From an uncultured Selenomonadaceae bacterium (GTDB taxonomy: Bacteria; Bacillota; Negativicutes; Selenomonadales; Selenomonadaceae): 63,580 nucleotides of DNA. The notes under the pieces were generated by a model. That model made no database searches. It was not told where the DNA came from and saw only the letters and a program-made list of their open reading frames with translations. Shown piece by piece: positions 18,087-25,458 of this stretch. Position numbers and translations under genes: made by a program. Location of the stretch: the NCBI GenBank assembly GCA_905235685.1, contig CAJOMO010000006.1, positions 1-63,580 on the forward strand. The letters run 5' to 3'. Within the stretch, counting starts at the first letter, position 1. Every line of letters starts with the position of its first letter.

Positions 18087-18961
18087 TTGGGCGCGTTATT
18101 AAATTTTACAACAGTTTTTTCTTTGTGAAGGTTGACGCTGAATTAATTCCCTGCAAATTGCGCGGGCTTATGAAACGCGATAAAAAATCCGGCAGTGCGG
18201 TTAATCCTGGTGATTTTGTTGAAATTTCGCGGCTCAAGGACGGCTCGGGCGTCATTGAAAAAGTTCACTCGCGCAGGACTTTATTAAATCGTCCGGCGGT
18301 TGCCAATGTCGACAGAATTATTTTGACGTTTGCCGCGGCTCAACCGGATTTGCACCCGCTGCTTTTGGACAGATTTATCGCCCTGGCTGAAAATTCCAAG
18401 CTGACTGAAATTATTCTTTGTATTAATAAAATTGATTTGACTGCCGATAAAAATTTTCTTGCGGAATATGCGCAGCTGTACAAAATCATTCGGACATCTG
18501 CGCGAGAGAATATAGGCGTTGAGGAATTGCGGGCGATTATTTCAAATGGCGTAACGGTTTTTGCCGGACCTTCGGGCGTCGGTAAAAGTTCTTTGCTCAA
18601 TGCGCTTGATAAAAATTTGAAATTGAAAATCGGCGAAGTCAGCGAAAAAATTTTGCGCGGGAAACACACAACGCGCGTTTCGGAGCTGATAGAATTTGGC
18701 GGCGGTTTTTTGGTAGACACGCCGGGATTCAGCGCGGTAGATTTGGCGGAAGCGGGGATTGACGCTGAAAATCTGCGGCACTGTTTCAAGGAATTTGCCG
18801 AATATGCGACGGCGTGTAAATTTCTGAACGGTTGCAGTCACAGCCACGAGCCGAATTGCGGCGTCAAGGCGGCGGTTGACAGCGGAAAAATCCTGCGCGC
18901 GCGCTACGAAAATTATTTGACATTGCTCACGGAAATTAAAAACGGTCTCGCCTCGGCTTGA
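18083..18961 (+). CDS. rsgA: Ribosome small-subunit-dependent GTPase RsgA
   Basis: Circularly permuted GTPase that checks late 30S assembly. 292 residues: N-terminal OB fold, then G4 INKID, G1 GPSGVGKSSLLNAL and G3 DTPGF in permuted order, with T in KHTT, and a C-terminal zinc site from Cys and His (ACKFLNGCSHSHEPNC). ATG 18083 overlaps the prkC stop (ATGA), which couples translation. Conserved neighbour of prpC and prkC in Firmicutes. Its last codons lie inside a strong terminator hairpin. Confidence 0.95.
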   Translation: MIGRVIKFYNSFFFVKVDAELIPCKLRGLMKRDKKSGSAVNPGDFVEISRLKDGSGVIEKVHSRRTLLNRPAVANVDRIILTFAAAQPDLHPLLLDRFIALAENSKLTEIILCINKIDLTADKNFLAEYAQLYKIIRTSARENIGVEELRAIISNGVTVFAGPSGVGKSSLLNALDKNLKLKIGEVSEKILRGKHTTRVSELIEFGGGFLVDTPGFSAVDLAEAGIDAENLRHCFKEFAEYATACKFLNGCSHSHEPNCGVKAAVDSGKILRARYENYLTLLTEIKNGLASA

Positions 18962-18979
18962 GGCAAGACCGCTGTTTTT
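18943..18979 (+). terminator. Bidirectional terminator between rsgA and the secreted-protein array
   Basis: Twelve-base arms with one mismatch at 18943-18954 and 18960-18971, a five-base loop, T-rich on the plus side (18975-18979), and A5 on the other flank (18938-18942), which gives a U run to the minus transcript. The rsgA stop codon is in the loop region. It ends both converging operons. Confidence 0.85.
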
Positions 18980-18982
18980 GTT

Positions 18983-19354
18983 TTACGGATTTTCGACTGT
19001 GTAACCGTAAATGCTCATCTTTATGCAATGCTTTTTGACTTTGTCGGCAATCGGATCTAAATCAGTTGAACGCCATTGCAGGGGCGGGGCGTCCTGCTTG
19101 TGTGCGTAAACCCAACCGGCGGACGCTTTGATAAAATACGGCTTGTAGCCCAAAATTTGGTTGCCGTCCATAACCTTTACGTAGCACTTCATAAAATCGG
19201 CGGAATATTTCCCCATGTGGAGCGCCTCATAAGTTTCTGACATAAAGTAGCCGCGCGTGCCGTCTGAATACGTGCCGACGTAATAATCTTGCGCCGAAAC
19301 CTGCGCGAAGAAAATTCCGAACAGCAACGTCGTCATTGCTAAAATTTTTTTCAT
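18983..19354 (-). CDS. Small secreted protein, array member 7 (type A)
   Basis: Last gene of the seven-gene array of small exported proteins. 123 residues from ATG 19354 (GGAAGTGAT upstream; three earlier codons are in frame but precede the Lys-rich start). Signal peptide MKKILAMTTLLFGIFFAQVSA with a cut after VSA. The mature part begins DYYVGTYSDGTRGYFM, a pattern shared with members 2, 3 and 5: hydrophobic-Y, then G or D, then a second Tyr strand. Two Cys (MKCYVK and KKHCIK) could form a disulfide. Function unknown; resembles the small surface-adhesin-like beta proteins common in this group, but I cannot assign it. Confidence 0.7.
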   Translation of the reverse strand: MKKILAMTTLLFGIFFAQVSAQDYYVGTYSDGTRGYFMSETYEALHMGKYSADFMKCYVKVMDGNQILGYKPYFIKASAGWVYAHKQDAPPLQWRSTDLDPIADKVKKHCIKMSIYGYTVENP

Positions 19355-19370
19355 TGAAATCACTTCCGAT

Positions 19371-19673
19371 TTAATAATCTGTCACCTGTTTCCAATTTCC
19401 ATTTTTAAAAATGTAATATGACGCGAAGAATGAATTTGGCCAATAATGTTCGCCATTGGTTTGAGAATTACTGCAACCATAACGCGGCGGAGCTTCGTCT
19501 CTAGCAATAAGCTGCTTATTTCTGTAAAAGCTTTTTTCATAGTAAGTCTTTAAACACCACCCGCAGGTATGCTCATAAACCACTGCCTTGTCGCCTTCCT
19601 GCGGAGTATAAGCCTGCGCCTGCGAAATCTGCGCGAACAAAATTATTGCCGCCGCCAGTAAAAATTTTTTCAT
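19371..19673 (-). CDS. Small secreted Cys protein, array member 6 (type Z)
   Basis: 100 residues with signal peptide MKKFLLAAAIILFAQISQAQA. The mature part has EHTCGWC, then about 35 residues later YGCSNSQTNGEHYW: a CxxC, GC, HxW arrangement also found in members 1 and 4 and suggesting a zinc-ribbon-like or disulfide fold outside the cytoplasm. Ends GNWKQVTDY, comparable to NGEWRRM at the end of member 4. AGGAG upstream of ATG 19673. Unknown function. Confidence 0.7.
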   Translation of the reverse strand: MKKFLLAAAIILFAQISQAQAYTPQEGDKAVVYEHTCGWCLKTYYEKSFYRNKQLIARDEAPPRYGCSNSQTNGEHYWPNSFFASYYIFKNGNWKQVTDY

Positions 19674-19685
19674 TGCGCTCAGCTC

Positions 19686-20045
19686 CTATTTGTTTTCAAT
19701 AGCCGTCTTGAAAATGGCGAAGTAATAATCCGAAAGGACAGTATCGCCGCGCGTAACCTGCACCGTGGCATCGTCAATAAATCCATGGTGCAGGACGGCG
19801 TACAAATTGTCATTCTCAACTTTAAAGCCGAGTCCCCAATACTTATTCATTTTGTAATTCCTGCCGATTGAGTGCAGCGTAATTTTGAAACCGTAATCTG
19901 TCTCTTGAAAAGTACCCAAAATCATATAGACATCCGCAACTTTGCCGTCTTTGGTTACTTCGGTTGCCGCGTAAACGTCCGCCGCCCGCGCCTGCCCGAA
20001 CATTAAGCAGAAAATTACCGTCGTTGCCAGCAGAAATTTTTTCAT
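19686..20045 (-). CDS. Small secreted protein, array member 5 (type A)
   Basis: 119 residues from ATG 20045; the ribosome binding site GGAGG lies 11 bases upstream, inside the last codons of member 4. Signal peptide MKKFLLATTVIFCLMFGQARA. The mature chain ADVYAATEVTKDGKVADVYMI is Cys-free and predicted to be mostly beta strands. Part of the same minus-strand transcript. Unknown function; grouped with type A on the position and spacing of the Tyr/Gly strands, a weak similarity. Confidence 0.65.
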   Translation of the reverse strand: MKKFLLATTVIFCLMFGQARAADVYAATEVTKDGKVADVYMILGTFQETDYGFKITLHSIGRNYKMNKYWGLGFKVENDNLYAVLHHGFIDDATVQVTRGDTVLSDYYFAIFKTAIENK

Positions 20046-20047
20046 TG

Positions 20048-20329
20048 TTACATTCGCCTCCATTCGCCATTAGAAAAAATGTACCTTTCGTTGCTGTAAA
20101 TGCGATTCCACTTGTGAGCGATTTTTTTGTTGCTGTGGCAGCCGTAAGTCGGCGGATTCGGGTCGGAATATTTATGCGGCTCAATGACGATTTGCTTATA
20201 ATTTTCGTCGCACTCTTCGCAGTGCCAGAAATAGACAATCGCCACGTCGCCGTATTGCGGCTGATAAGCCTCCGCCTGCGCCGCAAAAATCCCAATCACC
20301 AACGCCGCCATTGCGAAAATCTTTTTCAT
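20048..20329 (-). CDS. Small secreted Cys protein, array member 4 (type Z)
   Basis: 93 residues from ATG 20329 with GGGGTGATT upstream. Signal peptide MKKIFAMAALVIGIFAAQAEA. Mature part YQPQYGDVAIVYFWHCEEC, then PTYGCHSNKKIAHKW: the same CxxC, GC, H-W order as members 1 and 6, and YxPQxGD-A-VY at the N terminus matches member 6 closely. Members 4 and 6 are evidently duplicates. Overlaps or abuts its neighbours within the array. Confidence 0.7.
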   Translation of the reverse strand: MKKIFAMAALVIGIFAAQAEAYQPQYGDVAIVYFWHCEECDENYKQIVIEPHKYSDPNPPTYGCHSNKKIAHKWNRIYSNERYIFSNGEWRRM

Positions 20330-20334
20330 TTGAA

Positions 20335-20721
20335 TCACCCCGCCGCTTGTAATCTAGCCATCAGTATGCTGCCGATAACTTTATTTTCAATTTGGTAAAC
20401 GCCTGGATTTGTATCGGTAAAACTGCCGCTGCCGCCTTCAGAATCCACAAACGAAATGTAACTCAAATTCTCGCCGCTATAGTGAAGTGTGAATCTGTAA
20501 TCGATAAATTTAACCGTACCGCGCGGAGATACCGCCTTCAACCTGCAGGGCTGATAAAATTCTGTTTCGGACGCATTGCTCGTAAAGTCGCCAATGTCAA
20601 CCAGATACGCCTTCCAGCCGCCTTCCCAAGTCCCCATGTAAATTTCTGCCGCGTCTGCCTGCGAAATCTGCGCGATTAAAATTCCGAAAACAAGCGCCGC
20701 CACTGCGAAAAATTTTTTCAT
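20335..20721 (-). CDS. Small secreted protein, array member 3 (type A)
   Basis: 128 residues from ATG 20721, with GGGAGCGGTGATT upstream. Signal peptide MKKFFAVAALVFGILIAQIS and a cut near ADA. The mature chain begins AEIYMGTWEGGWKAYLVDIGDF, aligning by eye with the YVGTYSDGTRGYFM start of member 7. One Cys. Ends QAAG two bases before the start codon region of member 4. Unknown function. Confidence 0.68.
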   Translation of the reverse strand: MKKFFAVAALVFGILIAQISQADAAEIYMGTWEGGWKAYLVDIGDFTSNASETEFYQPCRLKAVSPRGTVKFIDYRFTLHYSGENLSYISFVDSEGGSGSFTDTNPGVYQIENKVIGSILMARLQAAG

Positions 20722-20726
20722 AACAA

Positions 20727-21101
20727 TCACCGCTCCCTTACCGTTCCGGTCATAACATATTCCATAACCCACATAAAAGGTCCATCCCCCGAGTCAATCT
20801 CGCGCCAGTCAAAATTATGCGTCACGTCGCGCATGTAAAGTTTGTTTGCCCGCTGATCGTAGACGTATTGAAGAACAGAATCCAGAATCGTCGAGCCGTC
20901 GGGGCGAATACCAACAACGCGCACTATTACTCCGATAAGCCCCTTGTCTTGGTCAACGCCATGCGAAATCGAATCAGTATCAATATAAGTTTTATAGCCG
21001 GTGTCGCTGGTATCGCAGAGCAGGAGTTTGGCATTCGCGCTGCTGGACAAAAAAATCAAACACGCACCCGCTAAAATCGCTACCGCGCAAAATTTTTTCA
21101 T
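20727..21101 (-). CDS. Small secreted protein, array member 2 (type A)
   Basis: 124 residues from ATG 21101 with GAGGTGATT upstream. Signal peptide MKKFCAVAILAGACLIFLS followed by SSANA. The mature part LLLCDTSDTGYKTYIDTDSIS resembles the opening of surface-adhesin E-like domains (strand, turn, YIDxxSI); this is suggestive only. Contains a conserved-looking REIDSGDGPFMWVMEYV segment near the end. Second gene of the array transcript. Confidence 0.68.
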   Translation of the reverse strand: MKKFCAVAILAGACLIFLSSSANAKLLLCDTSDTGYKTYIDTDSISHGVDQDKGLIGVIVRVVGIRPDGSTILDSVLQYVYDQRANKLYMRDVTHNFDWREIDSGDGPFMWVMEYVMTGTVRER

Positions 21102-21106
21102 TTGAA

Positions 21107-21343
21107 TCACCTCATCGAAGTACCGAGCGCCCACCAATTATGTTCGCCGGTTGGACTTTTCGGGCAACCTTTTTTGCTCGGCGCAGGAATTTTATTCGTG
21201 TTGACGTCATATTTACTTTCAACCACGATACCGCAATTCCGGCACTTGAATTTGCCGACGGGCATTGCAGATTCGGCGTCCGAAGGTATCGACGCTGCGA
21301 AAAACCCTGCCGCCAAAAGAATTACCGCTAAAATTTTTCTCAT
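21107..21343 (-). CDS. Small secreted Cys protein, array member 1 (type Z)
   Basis: First gene of the array, directly behind the promoter at 21378. 78 residues, signal peptide MRKILAVILLAAGFFAASIPS with a cut near DAES. Mature part GKFKCRNCGIVVESKYD, then KKGCPKSPTGEHNWW: the compact CxxCG, GC, HxW order of a zinc ribbon, shared with members 4 and 6. AGGAGG upstream of ATG 21343. Being exported, it may instead form disulfides. Confidence 0.72.
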   Translation of the reverse strand: MRKILAVILLAAGFFAASIPSDAESAMPVGKFKCRNCGIVVESKYDVNTNKIPAPSKKGCPKSPTGEHNWWALGTSMR

Positions 21344-21377
21344 AAAAACCGCCTCCTCATAAACAAAATTTTTTTAA

Positions 21378-21420
21378 ATCATAGCAGATAAATTTTTAAA
21401 AATAATTACCGCGCCGGTAA
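21378..21420 (-). promoter_or_regulatory. Promoter/operator of the secreted-protein array
   Basis: On the minus strand: palindrome TTACC-GGCGC-GGTAA (21420-21406), then 22 bases, then a perfect TATGAT -10 (21383-21378), then about 28 bases of leader to ATG 21343. No recognisable -35 is present; the palindrome sits next to where it would be, as in activator-dependent promoters. The same palindrome with the same 22-base distance is found at 25646-25688. The upstream half overlaps the last codons and stop of the kinase gene. Confidence 0.7.
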
Positions 21421-22479
21421 ACTTTCAAGGAAGATTGATTTTTTTGGGAAGGATGGCTTAAAATTTTCCAGCGTGACGTTTTCTGTCGGAAATGACGGCT
21501 GAAAATTCTCAAGCGTGGTTTCGGATTCTGTTTCAGTTTCCGGCTCTGGCGTTGGCTCAATAATTTCCGGCTCGGGTTCGGGTTCGACAATTTCCGTCTC
21601 ATATTCCGGCTCGGGTTCGGGCTCGACAATTTCCGGTACATATTCCGGCTCGGGCGTCGGTTCGATTGTTTCAGATTTAATTTCGGGCGCGGGAATTTTT
21701 TCAGTGGCGGCGGGAATTTCCGGCTCATTCGTCGAATTGTGAATTAAAAGTATCGCCAAAATAATTATCACTATCGCGCAGATTTTTTTAATCGGAAATT
21801 TTTTCTGCAAGGCAACTTTCAATTCGTCGGCGGATTGATAACGATTTTTCGGGTCGACTTCGATGCACTTTGCCAAAATTTTTTTCAGCCCGCCGCAATT
21901 TTCGCCCGTCAGCTCCAACATAGTTTTTCCCAGCGAAAAAATATCACTGCGCGAATCTGTTTGCCCAAAACCGTACTGCTCCGGCGGCGCATAACCTTTC
22001 GTGCCCAGCAAATTCGTATCGACGCTTTGATTGTCCTTGACAGTGCGGGCGGCGTCAAAATCTATCAGCCGAATGTTCCCGCCGCTTTGCAAAATCAAAT
22101 TCGACGGCTTGATATCGCGGTGAATAATCCCCAGTCCGTGCAGAAATTTCAAGACTTCGCACATTTGCAGCAAAATCTTTCGCGCCTCGGCTTCAGTCAA
22201 TAAATTTTCGCGCGCGCTCATATTTTCGCCCGCAATGAATTCTTCGACAACGACCGTGTCATTTTCCGATTCCGCGCAATAAAAAATTTTCGCCAAAAAC
22301 GGATGCGGATTTTTCTTCAGCGTCAAATATGGCAAGCCGACGCTGTTTATGATTTTCATTATGACCGGCTCGTTCGTTGCCTTGTTCAGCGCCAGCCACA
22401 CTTCGCCCTTGCCGCTTTTTTTAATCAGCCGCATTTTTTCGTAGCGAAATTCCAAATACGCCGCTACTTTCGGTTTCAA
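21406..22479 (-). CDS. Membrane-anchored Ser/Thr protein kinase with Pro/Glu-rich tail
   Basis: 357 residues from TTG 22479 (GGAGG eight bases upstream; the longer frame to 22545 overlaps the ABC gene). Compact kinase domain about 10-235: KKSGKGEVW loop, VIMKI Lys, HRDIKPSN, IDFDAAR (DFD in place of DFG), APPEQYG. One membrane helix (about 240-256, ICAIVIIILAILLIHNS). Outside it, a Pro/Glu stretch of repeated EPEPE/EPTPEP is followed by two clear copies and one degenerate copy of LENFxPSFP at the C terminus. Lies between the exporter and the secreted-protein array in the same orientation; probably a signalling component of this locus. Confidence 0.85.
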   Translation of the reverse strand: MKPKVAAYLEFRYEKMRLIKKSGKGEVWLALNKATNEPVIMKIINSVGLPYLTLKKNPHPFLAKIFYCAESENDTVVVEEFIAGENMSARENLLTEAEARKILLQMCEVLKFLHGLGIIHRDIKPSNLILQSGGNIRLIDFDAARTVKDNQSVDTNLLGTKGYAPPEQYGFGQTDSRSDIFSLGKTMLELTGENCGGLKKILAKCIEVDPKNRYQSADELKVALQKKFPIKKICAIVIIILAILLIHNSTNEPEIPAATEKIPAPEIKSETIEPTPEPEYVPEIVEPEPEPEYETEIVEPEPEPEIIEPTPEPETETESETTLENFQPSFPTENVTLENFKPSFPKKSIFLESLPAR

Positions 22480-22513
22480 ATTTATCGCCTCCGCCCAAAA
22501 TTTTACCACAATT

Positions 22514-23983
22514 TTAAATTTCAATGACGGAATCGGCAATTTCAACCAGGCGCGCGTCGTGCGTGATTATAATCGTCAGCCGCTCCATTTTGCCGGAAAT
22601 AATTTTTTCGCGCAGATTTTTTATACCGGAATCGTCAAGGTTGTTATCGGGCTCATCCATAATCACCACGCCGACGTTTTTGTTGAAAGTTTCAGCGATT
22701 GTAAATTTTTTGCGCTCGCCGCCGGACAAGTTATCATTGCGACGAAAATCTTTCTGCGCGACGACCGCTATACAATTTTTTCGAATAAAAGCCATATCCA
22801 CCGCGCCAATTTCCACGCCGTTGTAAAAAATCTCGCCGTCATTCGCCCGCAAAATCCCGCACAGAATATTTATCAGCGTGGATTTGCCCGCGCCGTTTTT
22901 CCCAACAATGCAGTAAATTTTGCCGCGCCGAAATTCGCCGGAAAAATTTTTGACAATGGCGCGCCCTTTAATTTCGTAAAAAATATTTTTCGCCGAAATT
23001 CTATTCACGGTTTCGAACTTCACAGCGCCGTTAATTTCGGGCGGAATTTCTTCGATTTTTAAAATCCGCTGATAAGCCGCCGCGGCATCTTGAAAACTTT
23101 GCCCAAAACTCATAAAATAAGAAACGCTCTGCATCGCCAGCGCGTAATAACCGATAAGCGCAACCAAATTGCCGACGGTCATTTCGCCGCTCAAAACGTC
23201 AAGCCCGCCGAGAATGAAAACTATAATCCGGAAAACGTCACTGGAATTGACTTCGGTACTTACAAACCAAAATTTTACTCTAATTTCGCGCAGGACGGCG
23301 TTCAGATAATCGGCGAATTTATTTTTCAGAGCGGCGGCAAATTCTTCGTGAAGTCCGTGCAACTTCACAGCGTAAGCGTAAACAAGGTTATCGGCAATAT
23401 CGGTAAAATATTTCGCCTCGTTTTCGCGCAGGGCGATTGAGCGGTTGAATAGCGTTTGCGATAAGATTTTGTACAGCGAAATGTGCAGGATTAACACGCA
23501 AAAAAATAGAGCCAGCCACTTTGCGCCGATTGTCGCCAATAAAAAAATCGCCAGCCCCAGCATGACGAAATTTATGCACAATTCGACGGCACTGTTAACC
23601 GCGAAAGACATCAGCCCGCGCGCGTCCGCGTCTATTCGCTTCGACAAGTAAACCATATCCGTTTGAAGTACAAATTCGCCCCGCGCATTTTGCACGCGCC
23701 GCAAAATTTCCGATATCAGCCGGTACGTCGACACCGTTTCAATTCTGCGCGAAAAAATTGTGCAGGCGTAATGTGCTGTCAGCGCCGACGCGAATACCCC
23801 GAACATTAACACAACAAAATCGCGAAACGCCGCAACGTCCCGCGCTGTCAAAATTTCGTCTATGAATTTCGCCGTCAAAAATGGCACAAGCAAATCTGTC
23901 GCCGATATTAAAATTGAGCAAATCGCAATGATTATGAATGTGCCACGGAAAATTTTTAGCCGACTCCATATGAATTGAAACAT
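22514..23983 (-). CDS. ABC exporter, fused membrane and ATPase domains, shortened helical subdomain
   Basis: Single-chain half-transporter of 489 residues: six membrane helices (about 1-290) and a C-terminal ATPase with Walker A GKNGAGKST, Walker B VVIMDEP and H-loop THD. Between the Q-loop Gln (VVAQKDF) and the signature LSGGERKK there are only about eight residues, where about 45 are usual, so the helical subdomain that contacts the membrane domain is nearly absent. No N-terminal C39 peptidase. ATG 23983 follows the maturase stop directly (TAAATG). Likely exports the modified peptide, but the short ATPase makes activity uncertain. Confidence 0.85.
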   Translation of the reverse strand: MFQFIWSRLKIFRGTFIIIAICSILISATDLLVPFLTAKFIDEILTARDVAAFRDFVVLMFGVFASALTAHYACTIFSRRIETVSTYRLISEILRRVQNARGEFVLQTDMVYLSKRIDADARGLMSFAVNSAVELCINFVMLGLAIFLLATIGAKWLALFFCVLILHISLYKILSQTLFNRSIALRENEAKYFTDIADNLVYAYAVKLHGLHEEFAAALKNKFADYLNAVLREIRVKFWFVSTEVNSSDVFRIIVFILGGLDVLSGEMTVGNLVALIGYYALAMQSVSYFMSFGQSFQDAAAAYQRILKIEEIPPEINGAVKFETVNRISAKNIFYEIKGRAIVKNFSGEFRRGKIYCIVGKNGAGKSTLINILCGILRANDGEIFYNGVEIGAVDMAFIRKNCIAVVAQKDFRRNDNLSGGERKKFTIAETFNKNVGVVIMDEPDNNLDDSGIKNLREKIISGKMERLTIIITHDARLVEIADSVIEI

Positions 23984-25258
23984 TTATAATTCCTTGAGCG
24001 TTGACAAATTTATAAGTTCGCGAACAATCGTCAGCCGCTCATATTCGCAAAAATCGCCGGCAATGTCCAGGTCGCCGTTTTCGATAAAATTTCGCGCTTG
24101 ACAAGAGCCGCCGCAAATTAATTTGAAGTCACAGCCGCGGCATTTGGAAATATTATCGGCGGTATGGATTTTGAATTTTCTCAGCGCCGGTGAATTGTAA
24201 ATTTCGGCAAGGGAACTTTCCCGAATGTTTCCGACTTTGAAGAGCGGATTATGCAGGAGCGCGCAGGGGTAAACATCGCCGCTGTGCGAAATGCTGATTT
24301 GCCCGTCGCCGAGCCCGCATTTGATTTGAGTTTTTTTCGTGCGGTAATGTTCGGGGATTTTTGCAAGAAATTCGTGGAAGATAACGTTGTCCGAGGCGCG
24401 CGTCATTGCGTCGAAATAATCTTTGCCGGAAATTTTGAGCGCGTCATAAAGTTTCGGATTTGCGAAAGGAAACAGCGGCTGAAAATCCACTTCGCTGCCC
24501 CATTTGTCAATCATCGCCGCCACGTCGTCCAGATTTTTTTTGCTGACAACCATCATCAGCTGAATTTCGACGCCGTGATTTTTCAACAAAGTTATAGCGC
24601 GTTCGGTTTTGGCGAAATTCCCATTTCCGCGAAAATAATCGTGAACAGCGGCGCGGCTGCCGTCGAGGCTGATTTGGACGTGGCTAAAATTTTCTGCGAT
24701 AACGCCGATATTTTTTTCGTCAATGAGCGTGGCGTTCGTCATGAGCATACAATCAAGCCCGCGGGTTTTGGCGTAAGCGGCGGCGGGGATTGTCACGCCG
24801 GAAGTGAGCGCCTCGCCGCCCGTGAAAATTACGCCAATCTTTGGATTCAGCGCGGCAATTTCGTCGACAATTCGCTTGTAGTCTTCGATACCTAGATTTT
24901 GTTTAGATTCGTCGCGCAGGGAATTAACGCAGTAAACGCAATTCAAATTGCAGGCGTCGGTTATGTTCAAATAGACGTTGCGCAAATCTGAAGGCGCGTA
25001 TTCTGTCAATTCGGTGGGCGCGTCGAAAAGGTGTTCGGCTGCCGCTTCTTCCAAAAAATTAATCATTGCCGCAACCGGAAAATCCGGCGCGTAAGTTTGA
25101 AATTCGGCGGCAATTTCGGCGAAAGTTTTTTCTTCCGCATACAATTTTAACAGCAAAACGCCGTTTATGTTCGTCACAACCCACGCCGGAACGGACGGAT
25201 TAAGCACTAAAAATTTTTCGTCCTGCTGATAAATTCTGCATACTTCCGAAAACGCCAC
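23984..25258 (-). CDS. Radical SAM/SPASM peptide maturase with PqqD-like leader-binding domain
   Basis: 424 residues. N-terminal PqqD-like RRE (about 10-90, LNPSVPAWVVTNINGVLLLK onward), which in this class binds the precursor leader. Radical SAM core with CNLNCVYC (about 118-125) and FTGGEAL. C-terminal SPASM domain with Cys at CGLGDG, YPCAL, CRGC, KLICGGSC and FCEYE, enough for two auxiliary iron-sulfur clusters. Enzymes of this build install Cys thioether or related crosslinks in RiPPs (sactipeptide, ranthipeptide) or make quinone cofactors. GTG 25258 with GAGGAGTG upstream, 13 bases after the second precursor gene. Substrates are inferred to be the two peptides just upstream. Confidence 0.93.
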   Translation of the reverse strand: MAFSEVCRIYQQDEKFLVLNPSVPAWVVTNINGVLLLKLYAEEKTFAEIAAEFQTYAPDFPVAAMINFLEEAAAEHLFDAPTELTEYAPSDLRNVYLNITDACNLNCVYCVNSLRDESKQNLGIEDYKRIVDEIAALNPKIGVIFTGGEALTSGVTIPAAAYAKTRGLDCMLMTNATLIDEKNIGVIAENFSHVQISLDGSRAAVHDYFRGNGNFAKTERAITLLKNHGVEIQLMMVVSKKNLDDVAAMIDKWGSEVDFQPLFPFANPKLYDALKISGKDYFDAMTRASDNVIFHEFLAKIPEHYRTKKTQIKCGLGDGQISISHSGDVYPCALLHNPLFKVGNIRESSLAEIYNSPALRKFKIHTADNISKCRGCDFKLICGGSCQARNFIENGDLDIAGDFCEYERLTIVRELINLSTLKEL

Positions 25259-25271
25259 TGAAATTCACTCC

Positions 25272-25418
25272 TCATCTGAAACCTAATGTACAACTGCGGG
25301 CGCTATTGCAATGTCCGCGTGCAACCGGAACTTTCGCGTTTTGAGCCTTATCGACTTTGCCGAGAACGATGCCTTTGCTCTGCGCGATTTTGTCAAATGA
25401 AAAATCCTTAAGCAACAT
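25272..25418 (-). CDS. Candidate RiPP precursor peptide B
   Basis: 48 residues from ATG 25418 with a perfect AAGGAGGTGA upstream. The leader (residues 1-30, MLLKDFSFDKIAQSKG, then IVLGKVDKAQNAKV) is identical to that of peptide A. The core is PVARGHCNSARSCTLGFR, with HC-x5-CT in common with peptide A but otherwise different. Identical leader plus variable core next to a radical SAM/SPASM maturase is the hallmark of a RiPP substrate pair. The stop codon overlaps the ribosome binding site of the maturase. Confidence 0.85.
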   Translation of the reverse strand: MLLKDFSFDKIAQSKGIVLGKVDKAQNAKVPVARGHCNSARSCTLGFR

Positions 25419-25436
25419 TCTGATTCACCTCCTTGC
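25333..25436 (-). repeat. Direct repeat, copy 2 (leader and ribosome binding site of peptide B)
   Basis: 104 bases that match 25520-25623 with one difference that I can see (in the bases before ATG). The repeat covers the ribosome binding site and leader codons and stops where the cores begin, so the duplication was recent or is kept homogeneous while the cores diverged. Confidence 0.9.
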
Positions 25437-25458
25437 GAAAAAATTTTTTGTTGCAATT

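Noticed and set aside
18300-18850. Long minus-strand frames opposite rsgA
   Set aside because: Composition shadows; rsgA has all GTPase motifs on the plus strand.
21500-21730. Repetitive DNA resembling a short tandem array (EPEPE-type repeats)
   Set aside because: It is the coding sequence of the Pro/Glu stalk of the membrane kinase on the minus strand; repeat units are irregular and there are no spacers, so it is not a CRISPR array.
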